DNA of 64,000 nt, taken from Tulasnella sp. 424 (taxonomy: Eukaryota; Basidiomycota; Agaricomycetes; Cantharellales; Tulasnellaceae). The translations under genes and the position numbers were made by a program. The DNA is taken from positions 310,001 through 374,000 of the forward strand of contig WSUB01000010.1 of the NCBI GenBank assembly GCA_019633425.1. Direction: 5' to 3'. Of the stretch, positions 1 to 8,570 are shown one piece after another (position 1 is the first letter of the stretch; each line of letters opens with the position of its first letter). The notes under the pieces are model-generated. The model worked only from the letters and a program-made list of their open reading frames with translations. It was not told the origin of the DNA and ran no database searches.

Positions 1-424
1 CCGTTCCCGGATCCAATATCAAGCGTGTAAGGTTTAACGCCTGATGGAACGTTTTCTGTCGCCCAATCTACCTAAGAGCTGGCCCGGTTAGATGCTGTCG
101 CTTGGGGATGGCATCGTCAGGCCACCCTCACCATTTTCTCAACGGAATCGAGACCAAACCTAGCGATGTGGCATATAATGAATCAACCATTTCCGTCTTA
201 ACGAAGTCTAGGGACTCAACTGACCAAACTTCGCCCTTATCCCCCGAGTCATCCTCAAAATTCGCTAGTTCTCGTTTGTACACATCGTCCCAACTAGCCC
301 GAATCATTGCAATCCGTCAATGACCGAGATCGGGAAATAATTCGGGCAAGTAGCATCACACGCACTACTGTTTCGTTCCGAGTTTGGACGGCTCAAAGGT
401 CTGGGGGTCGTCTTCGTCTGCCAT
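1..424 (-). CDS. EFM4: EFM4/See1-type protein-lysine methyltransferase, N-terminal part (runs off left edge)
   Basis: Inferred exons on the minus strand are 424-369, 293-225, 159-132 and 71 to the edge. They join in frame and start with MADEDD, then EPSKLGTKHWDDVYKREL, GEVWFGLDSVEKMV and finally LDIGSGNG at the edge. The SKLGT..(Y/H)WD..Y.rEL opening and the WFG..S.EKMV block are typical of the EFM4 (METTL10-like) family. LDIGSGNG is motif I of class I SAM-dependent methyltransferases. In yeast this enzyme methylates a lysine of elongation factor eEF1A in the cytosol. The catalytic C-terminal half is outside the window. The gene is divergent from citrate synthase, with 246 bp between the start codons. 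The acceptors read ag and the donors gtagtg, gtcagt and gtgagg. The first donor is weak, so the exon 1-2 junction is the least certain point. Confidence 0.75.
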
Positions 425-670
425 AGATGATGGGGCGGCGTTCCGGGTGAGGAGAAAGCCGGGGGACGAGTCCTCGTTCACGTGCTTGACTATAGGGTGC
501 GGGATTGCCTCACGAGGGTCGACGGTCTCCGGTTACGCGCTCACCGGGACTTGTTGGCGTCTGGACTGAACATAATAACTTGGCCACTGGAAAGGAGGTC
601 ACAAGTCCTCAGCTAATCCTACTTCCCACTTTACCTCTGCGCATCACCCACCGTTCGTTCTCATTAGAAA

Positions 671-3054
671 ATGGTCAAAACTCAAACTGGTTTGGAAGGT
701 CCGAGAGATGACCTCACAGTGATCGACAACCGAACAGGTGCGGGGGATACCACATCTCAATATCCTAAGCGGTCTGAGGTACTGACTTTCGAGTACAGGG
801 CAGACATACATTATTCCGTACGATGAAATTTGGGCAATTGGGGCTTTGCGTCATTCGTGCTCACTAGTCCGGTCTCCTGTAGGATCAAGGACAATACGGT
901 TGTCGCTACCGACTTCAAGAAGATAAAAGCCCCAAGCAAGCCTGGAGAGCGCGAGGAGAATGAGACTGAAAGGGGACTGCGAGTAGCTGACAAGGTGTCT
1001 GGAGACGGTCAACTGTTATTGGGGCCGTTGTCAACTGACGGATCTCAATTCGCGGTGGATAGGGATTCTTGAATACTGCGGTGATCACCTCCCAGATTAC
1101 TTACATTGACGGAGACAACGGAGGTACGCTCAGTGTTCCGCATTTTCGTCGTCTATGTTGTGCTCAAAAACCGTTCGCCTTGACAAGTGCTACGGTACCG
1201 AGGCTATCCAATTGAACAGCTTGCTTTACACTCAAGCTTCTTGGAGGTCGCATACCTCTTAATCTATGGCTCGCTTCCAACGAAAGAAAAGTTTGGGGTC
1301 TTCCACCGAGAGGTGATGACACACAGTATCGTGCATGTCGATGCTGAAGGTCTTTTCAAGTCGTTCCGGTACGATTTGTGTTGCGGTCTCTCATCCGTAA
1401 AATGCATTTTCGCTGAATCGTGACGTTGTTAGCTATGATGCACACCCTATGGCTATATTATCTTCCGCCTTTTCTGCGTTGGGCAGTTTCTACGAGGAGG
1501 CCAATCCGTCCTTGAGAGGCCAGAATCTCTTCACCAAGACCGATCCAGCTTCGCTTGCCAACATGGACAAGCAAATTTATCGAATTATCGGTAAAGCTAC
1601 GACTTTTGCTGCGTAAGCTCTCGTTGGTTGCTACTGTGCGGAAAGGCCTATTTGATTGACGAGGCCTCCTAGGATGGCGTACCGCGTTCGTCAAGGTCGA
1701 CCGTTTGTGACCCCTCCAACGGGTCTTTCGTACACTGCGAGTTTCCTGTATCAGATGGACCACCTTGGCCAGGAAGACTACGTCCCATCGCCGACGCTGG
1801 CGAAGGCACTTGACATCCTGTTCATCCTTCACGCGGACCACGAACTCAACGCGTCCTGCACCACTGTGTTGCAAACTGGCTCCTCGCTCGTAGATCCGTA
1901 CAGTTGTATGGCTGCCGGTATTGCGAGTCTGTACGGCCCACTTCACGGTATGTTTGGGTTGAATTGCCTGCCAGAGGTCAAGGGAACGACCTAATGCAAT
2001 TGGCTCTCTCGTAGGCGGCGCAAACGAAGCCGTGATCCGCATGCTGGTATCTATTGGGCATCCCGAGAACGTTCCAGCCTTCCTCGAAAGTGTGAAGAAA
2101 AGGGAACGCGTACTTTCTGGGTTTGGACATCGGTACGGCGAAAGCGATGTTGATGTCGAAATGCCGTTCAGCTGACCTTCCGTCTCTAGAGTCTACAAGA
2201 CGTCGGACCCGAGATCATTTATCATCCGAAAGATTGCGGACGAGGTTTTCAAAGAGTTTGTGCTTTACTACCCCACATGGCAGGGATTTCCACCTGACGG
2301 TTTGGCACATAGGACGGGGGAAGACGAGTTGCTGAAGACTGCAATGGTTTTGCACGATCTTGCAATGAAGGATGAATACTTTACGTCAAGGAAATTGGCA
2401 CCAAACGTTGACTTCTGGAGGTGAGTTCTCGTTACGGTAACGATGAGGGAACACGGGCTTACGGAGCCCGCTTTAGTGGCCTGATCTACCGAGCTATGGG
2501 CTTCCCAATGGACTGTAAGACTATCAGCTTTCTTTAGAACGGCTCGAAGCTTACGCTGCCTGCAGTTTTCCCTGTTCTGTTTGTCGTTCCCCGAGTGGTG
2601 GGCTGGCTTGCTCACTGGCGCCAGGTCAGTGTCGCGCTTCGGAGAAGGGGTGCCGTGGACTGATCGAACTTGGCACTTCTTTAATAGATGATGTTGCAAC
2701 CCGGCGGTGTCAAGATCTGGAGACCACGGCAGGTGCGTTGCGGTCTTACGGCGCCGAGTACGTATCAAAGGACTGACCGACCTCCCGACCGCTGCGTCTG
2801 TGCCTTTATGGGGGTTTGGTATCCTGGATAGGTGTATGTGGGAGAGACGAAGCGCGACTACGTCTCCATGGAACAAAGGGTCGATGTGGATACTGCAGAA
2901 GCCAAGACGCGGCCTTTCCCTGTGCCGCATATCGGGTGCGTCGGCACCGTTCGCGTCGACGAGCAGGAAATTGCTAACGATACAACGTCGAACATTTAAT
3001 AGACAAAGTAAGAGGACAATGCTTGCAAAATTCAAAGGAAAGAGCCGACTTTGA
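671..3054 (+). CDS. Citrate synthase, peroxisomal type (PTS1 -SRL)
   Basis: Condenses acetyl-CoA and oxaloacetate to citrate. The N-terminus carries [11 protein letters not shown] with no mitochondrial presequence. A 19-nt exon (799-817) supplies RQTYIIP, followed by [37 protein letters not shown], then [10 protein letters not shown] (catalytic-loop histidine region), GPLHGG, GFGHRVYK and the C-terminal [10 protein letters not shown]. These are standard type-II citrate synthase blocks in the right order. The last intron is inferred at 2936-3002 (donor gtgcgt, branch-like gctaac, acceptor aatag). Splicing it gives a basic tail ending KGKSRL, a canonical peroxisomal PTS1. Reading through it instead stops at 2997-2999 and gives a tail ending SNI with no PTS1. 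Role: glyoxylate cycle or export of peroxisomal acetyl units. The neighbouring acyl-CoA dehydrogenase at 6.1-8.2 kb also ends in a PTS1-like tripeptide. Confidence 0.9.
799..817 (+). other. 19-nt micro-exon of citrate synthase
   Basis: Flanked by tacag upstream and gtacga downstream. Inserting these 19 nt between the exons ending at 737 and starting at 883 restores NRTG-RQTYIIP-IKDNT, the conserved N-terminal strand of citrate synthases. Without it the frame breaks. Confidence 0.75.
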
Positions 3055-3458
3055 AGGGGTGGAGGCTTGCTTTTTTATGTGTTGTTTCTGCATATAGATA
3101 GTAATAGTTGATGCGTTTCCAGGGGCAAGGAGTAATTTCACCGTGTGGTTCCTTGTCTTGGAAGTCGCGGGGGGCGGGGTTACATAAGCTGCCCAGAGCC
3201 TCAAACGCCTCATCAGGCCGCGCCGTTCCAACTTTTCTCCCTCCAACAACCAGTCCTCTCATTCTCCCCCGTCGTTTCTCTAAGCCGTCCGCGCTCCTTT
3301 CCTCGCCGTCCCCCTTCACTCCCTACTACGTGAGTGCTCTCGTCGTCGACGACCAGCTCAATTTACAAACCGTCGTGTTTTCGTCTTTTTTTATTTCTAG
3401 CCCTCGCCCTCGCGCTAAACCGGCTCAAGCCTCGTCTCAAAAAAGCCCATCTCTAACC
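3055..3458. promoter_or_regulatory. Intergenic: citrate synthase 3' end and wall-protein promoter
   Basis: About 400 bp without a gene. A G-rich run (ggggggcggggt type) lies near 3168-3180. It is followed by long C/T-rich tracts up to the start codon at 3459, the usual look of a strong basidiomycete promoter and 5' leader. No TATA box is obvious. The gt at about 3328 and ag at about 3402 could bound a 5'-UTR intron. Confidence 0.4.
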
Positions 3459-4427
3459 ATGTTCACCAACTCACTCGTTTTCACCACGCTCTTTGCTACC
3501 TTGTGCGCTGTCTCCAGTGCTAATGCCGCTGATCTCAATGCCAAGAACCCCGTGAACCCAGTCCAAGTTAGTAGCAGCCGGAGCTTTTTTTTTTCTTCGT
3601 TTTGGTAGCTCCTTGTAATCTGGACTGACGCCTTCCTCAACCTACCAGTGCCAGGACACCAAGCTCGAATGGACTGGTGGTGTTCCTCCCTACAACGTTT
3701 ACGTCTTCACCGACTGCAAGGATGATAGCGACGCTCCCATGTAAGCTCCTTCGCAACGGGCTGGCTCGGCCTTCACGACCCCCGAGTCTCATTAGCTAAC
3801 CTCCTACTTCTGTCCTCCAGTGCTACCTTCACCAACATTCAGGACAACAGCGTGAACTGGGCCACCACCTTGTACTCGGGTGATGGTTTCTTCTATCAGG
3901 TTGAAGACTCGACTGGAGCAGACTCCTTCTCTGACGACGTAAGGAACTGAATCTGCGGTGCCTGACAGCACGGCATTTTTCTGTCTCTGGAGCACCCAAG
4001 TTGACGCATTACTTTCTCGCAGTCCTACCTCGGTGGTGACGCAAGCAAGATCGACGATTGCAAGGCGCAAGTCGCATCTCTCAAGGCTTCTACATCCGTT
4101 GCCCCTACCACTTCTTCCACTGCACCAAGCGACGCCCCCACCGATGACGTTGCTTCTGATAAGTATGTCCCCAAACTCTTTAGTGTATGTGTTCCAACGG
4201 TCGCTAATAACTCGGCCTCCAATCTTAGCGTTCCAACGACCATGAGCCGCGCGTCCACGACTTCTTCCCTTGGCGCTAGCGCTGTCGCCAACGCTGCCAG
4301 TGATCCCACTGGCAACATCCAGAAGGCAGGCAGCAACCAAGTTGCCAACGGTGCTTCCTCGCTCGTTGCCCGTCCCGTCGAACTTGCTCTTGGCGTGCTC
4401 GCTGCCGGTGTCGTCGCTTTCTTGTAA
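3459..4427 (+). CDS. Secreted GPI-anchored Ser/Thr-rich protein, Kre9/KNH1-like
   Basis: Five exons (3459-3566, 3649-3740, 3821-3938, 4023-4162, 4229-4427) join to 218 codons. Residues 1-22 form a signal peptide (MFTNSLVFTTLFATLCAVSS...). A small beta-sandwich-like domain follows with CQDTKLEWTGGVPPYNVYV, a paired Cys in FTDCKDD, and a third Cys in DDCKAQ. This is the pattern of the Ser-Thr-rich GPI-anchored (Kre9/KNH1 N-terminal) family. A Ser/Thr/Ala-rich linker leads to a C-terminal hydrophobic tail (ELALGVLAAGVVAFL) preceded by small residues, as expected for a GPI-attachment signal. It probably sits at the plasma membrane or cell wall. No enzymatic motif is visible; a role in beta-1,6-glucan assembly is known only for yeast relatives. 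Confidence 0.8.
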
Positions 4428-4693
4428 ACCGCGATCGAACCTGGCAGCTAGCCTGCCGTATGGACTTTTCGATCCAGGGGTTTCTACTTTGTTTTTCTCT
4501 CGTTGGGTTAAGCCTTCGTTAGCTTCTTCATCTTGTGGTCCAGGTGTCGACATGATTTCTCCCCTTATTCGATAATCTTCTTGTTTCTCCCCTCATTGTT
4601 GTTATCAACTGGATACCCCACCAACATTCATTTTTCACCCCTGTTACTGATGCTGTGTGTCCTGCCCTGGCTTGGTATAAGACCACGTGAGAA

Positions 4694-5933
4694 ATGGGAA
4701 TGCTTTCGTTCGTCAGCATGAGTACCCCGAGTTCTAGCATGAGCCCCCGACAGCATAGGAGAGTGCTAGCGCGAAATGACGTTCAGCCCTTTCCCACGGT
4801 TCGAGTATCCAAAGCGAGCAACTTTCACCCGTCATTCGCCGTTGAAGAGAAAGTAATCTCAATGTCGACCGGACAGGAGAAAGACGACGACCTGCTGAGG
4901 GTAAGTGACGTTCTCTCTCTCTCTTGCGCTTGGAATGTTGCTGATAGCGTATTGTCCCATACAGTCCTCTCTGGACATTGCGTTCACCCAGCCACCATCA
5001 CTCCCAACGTCTGTGGATGATTTCGGCTCATCCTCAGTTCCTCCTCCAATACCTGCGCCCACCCAACCATCAGCACTTGTAAATCCCCCAAATGCCGGTG
5101 AAGATGCAGACGGCGACGACGGTTCTTGGAAGGAGGAGTACGATGCGCGACTTGCCGAATGGCGTGCTCAGAGCGCTGTCGCACGCAAAAAGGCTGAAGA
5201 GACTCGGGAGCGCTTCGCCGCTATTCGAGCTCAAGAGGAAGCTGATGCTGCCGCCGCTGGACGACAACCTCTGCCCGCCCCACCTCAGGCCACGCTCGGC
5301 GAGCCAGGACAGGAGCACGTCAGTCCCGCCGACGGGAGGGACCTCGTGACAGGAGAACACCAAGGTCATCAACACCACCCAACAAGCATTTCGTCGCCTG
5401 CCGTCTCAGTTTCGCACCCAAGTGATGCTGAACACGATAGATGGGAGGACGTTCCGTCAGTAGTGTCGTCTTTCCCGTCTTTACCTTCCGGCACTTCCCC
5501 GCCGTCCCGACCTCATGACACTCCAGCCCGTAATGAGGGCCCATCTTCATCTGGACCCAACACTAAAGAGGGAAAGGAGAAGGAAAAGGCACCAGCAAGG
5601 GGACACGAGCCCGCTCCAACAGCATCCCAAGTTGCCCGACCTCAGCCACCCTCTGTTACCCCTCTCGTCTTGGACTCCTCACTCCCCGCCAAGACTCGAG
5701 CATTTGCCTTGATTTCGTCTTTGGCGATCAACATGTTCCTTCCGTTCGTCAACGGCGTCATGTTGGGCTTCGGCGAGATCTTCGCCCGCAACGTGCTTGC
5801 ACCTTGGATCGGCTGGAAGAGCGTCGTCAACCCCCAAGGCACTCGCACTCTTAGGTCAAAGCCCGTATCTCCAGCTGAGCAGAAACAAGCCTCCACCCGA
5901 GCGGATTTGAGGTCCAGGCAAGCCCAATGGTGA
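4694..5933 (+). CDS. MIM1: MIM1/TOM13 mitochondrial outer-membrane import protein
   Basis: Two exons (4694-4900 and 4965-5933; donor gtaagt, acceptor acag). The recognisable part is near the C-terminus: INMFLPFVNGVMLGFGEIFA then a Trp-rich edge. This matches the single transmembrane segment of fungal MIM1, including its Gly-based helix-packing motif. MIM1 inserts alpha-helical signal-anchored and multi-span proteins into the mitochondrial outer membrane. The protein is much longer than the roughly 110-residue yeast form. About 300 residues of low-complexity sequence precede the helix: a Pro-rich stretch, a charged helix EEYDARLAEWRAQ...EETRERFAAIRAQ, then Pro/Ser-rich segments. Starts at 4694 (391 aa) or 4718 (383 aa) are both possible and I cannot choose. 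The tail after the helix is basic and short. Confidence 0.85.
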
Positions 5934-6081
5934 TGTTGCTAATAGAGCGAAAAAAAATGGACGCATGACACTGGTCCCTCCCCCTCCTGCTATGTCTTTC
6001 TTTCTCGATATTAATACATTGGCTGGACGAATACATGCTATATTGTATCACGCGGAACGATAAATATCCGATTGCCCGACG

Positions 6082-8229
6082 CTACAGCCTTGCAGACTTG
6101 GGCATCTGTCTCATGGCTTGTCGGACACCAAGGTCCCCGAGCACGTCCTCCGCACCTCCGAGAAGTGCGTCGAAGGGAACTGTGACATAGTACTAAGTTT
6201 CCAACCCGATTATCAGCTGAAGGGACATAACATGGAACATATAGGTTGCTTACGTGTTGAATGAACTTGCCCATTCCGGTCTTGGTGATACCACGTCCAC
6301 CGAAGATCTGTACGGCGTCTTGAGCAGTCTCCTGACCGGTGCTTGTGCAGAATCTCTTCAGCAGGGCAATCTGACTGCGGGTTGACCTGGCGTCAACACA
6401 AAACGACCTGTGCTTCGAGTATGCGTGACGCACCCCGCAATCTTCGACGACTGTTCCTTGTAGCTCATGTTATTCATTTGGTGAGTGACGTTCTCCAGCC
6501 AATTCTGTGCAGCCTCCACTCTCGAGATCATATTTGCAAGCCTGAGTAGTGAAAGGGGAGGAGATCGGTCAGCCAGTACCAAAGCATGCGGTTGTCGATC
6601 CTCTTACTTGGCTCTAATGACAGCCTGAGCGGTTAAAGGTTTGCCGAAGACCTTGCGCTGACTGGCCCATTTGAAGCATTCCTCGACAATGGTTCGCTGG
6701 AACCGAACAGCACCGCAGCACATGACCCAGCGCTCGTGGTTGAAGTTGCTAAGAATCACTCGCAGGCCATCGTCCTCTCTTCCGAGGACATTCTCTATGG
6801 GAACCTTGACGTTGTCAAAGGTGATGTAGGCTGTGCCGGCAGTAGTCGAATACGAAGTTTTGATCTGGGTCGTCTCAACGCCTTCACCTCGAGGGATCAA
6901 CAGCACCGTAAGGCCGCCATCTGTGCGACAACCAACGGTGAAGTAGTCGGAGAAGGTTCCATTGGTGATCCACCTGTTCAACCCTAATGTCAACACCACC
7001 TGCAAAGCTTCAGGAGACTCTCTTACTTACTTCTTGGTCCCATTGACAATGAAGTGTTTTCCGTCTTCGGTCTTCGTCGCAGTGCATCTATGATAGATGG
7101 CCTCAGTTAGCGAGTTCGCCCTAAACGGGTAATGTAGAGCGCGGACCTCAAGCCCGCTACGTCGGAGCCAGCAAATGCCTCGCTGATGGCCAGAGAAATG
7201 AACTTTTTGCCAGAGAAGATTTGAGGGACTATTTCCTGTTTAAGCTTCTCACTCCCGAAGTTCAGGACTGGCGGAAGGCCGATGACCATTCCTCCAAGCA
7301 TGCCATCTGCATAACCTCGAGCTCTAACGCGCATGAGCTCTTGGGTAATGATGAGCTGTAAGGAGAGCATGAGCAATCGGCCGCATTCTGAAATAGGCTA
7401 ACGCTAACTTCATGGAAGTAATCGAACTGGATGAAAGGGTCAGGACGTTAGTCCTGTGTTTCAAGGAACTGATCAACACTGTAACTCACTTCTTCGGGCT
7501 TCACAATGCCACCCATCAACTTCAGGCCCTTGAGGTGCTTCCCAGGACCAAGACGCATCGCGTGCATGTTCATCTCTGCCATGGCATCGACAACACTCTG
7601 CGAAATCCGCTTGCCGTCTTCCTCTCTAGCTTGAGCGTCGGGGAAGACGATTTCGTCGGTAAACTTGCGCATTGTTCGTTGGAGGACTTTGTGGCTCTGT
7701 CCAGATTGCAATGGCGTCAGGGATCGCTAGAAATACGAGAGATGACAATACGTACCTCCTTGTAGTACGGGCTGGAGAAACCCGGCGTGAGCCATGTCGG
7801 CTCCGCGTACGGGACCTTTGAAAGCTCGCCGGCCCGCTGGACCTTGACCTCAGGCTCTTCACCTTCGACTGACCCGATTTGAAGTCTCGCGTATCCAGGC
7901 TTGAGAAGGACTTCTTGGCGATGAAGTTGGTAGAAAACCTCGGTTGCGTCTTGACCAGCGACGTTCTCGTCTAGGAGCACGGCAAGGCCACCAGGATGGA
8001 GGTTTGCAAACCTTGAAAGATCGTACACCTTGGTGTCAATTATGACCCACTAAGCGGAATGCGTTAGCTCCGGTGGTCATTAAGGGGTGCAAATCGTCTC
8101 ACCAAGTCGCCGGGCTTGTTGTGCTGATTAGTTCAAAGGTCAGTCATCGAGCGAGAAAGGTCGACCGCACTCTGTTCGAACCTTGGCGACTTCCTCTCGG
8201 GAGAAGGTCTTGAGCTGCTTTGCTGACAT
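6082..8229 (-). CDS. Cytochrome b5-acyl-CoA dehydrogenase fusion, peroxisomal (-ARL)
   Basis: Start at 8229 ([14 protein letters not shown]). The N-terminal cytochrome b5 domain carries [20 protein letters not shown] and the haem-ligand motif HPGG. The second haem histidine is probably in YQLHRQ. The acyl-CoA dehydrogenase N-terminal helices follow, then the FAD/substrate segment [16 protein letters not shown], the beta-barrel with [13 protein letters not shown] and [10 protein letters not shown], and C-terminal helices with [19 protein letters not shown] and AVQIFGGRG. The last exon ends MPKSARL, a tripeptide fitting the PTS1 consensus. Predicted role: flavin-dependent alpha,beta-dehydrogenation of acyl-CoA in peroxisomes, with b5 as possible electron acceptor. 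b5-ACAD fusions are widespread in fungi, but the electron route here is inference. At least seven introns are seen. Confidence 0.85.
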
Positions 8230-8570
8230 AGCTGGATGATTCGAGGGGATGGCGAGTAGATGGATGTAGGGGGGGATGGAGCAAAGGTCCAAGTCGAGGT
8301 TGAAATACGAGACGCGGAGTCCCCGGTAATTCGGTCGCGCTCCCTTTTTCACGTGCTGAAGATCCCCTGACCGGTTCAGCACAGCCAATGAACAGCACAC
8401 AATTGTGTTCCCCATGCATTACACAACACCGGCATCGGCGACAAAAGCCAAATGACATCTACAGTTCCACGACATTGTACAGAAGCGAGAGCGAAACGAA
8501 AGCAAATAAGACACAAATAATTAAGATGTCCACCCAGGTCATCAAAAGTAGTCCCAACAACTGCATCGAG
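8230..8570. other. Intergenic: acyl-CoA dehydrogenase promoter and WD40 gene 3' flank
   Basis: About 340 bp. A ccaat at about 8384-8388 and a pyrimidine-rich (minus strand) leader lie just upstream of the dehydrogenase start. The side near 8480-8530 is A-rich and may belong to the 3' UTR of the WD40 gene. Nothing else is seen. Confidence 0.35.

Noticed and set aside
2974..2999. Citrate synthase ending at the stop at 2997-2999 (tail ...TTSNI)
   Set aside because: A better C-terminus appears when 2936-3002 is spliced: basic tail ending SRL with a good donor, branch site and acceptor. The read-through form is kept only as a possible isoform.
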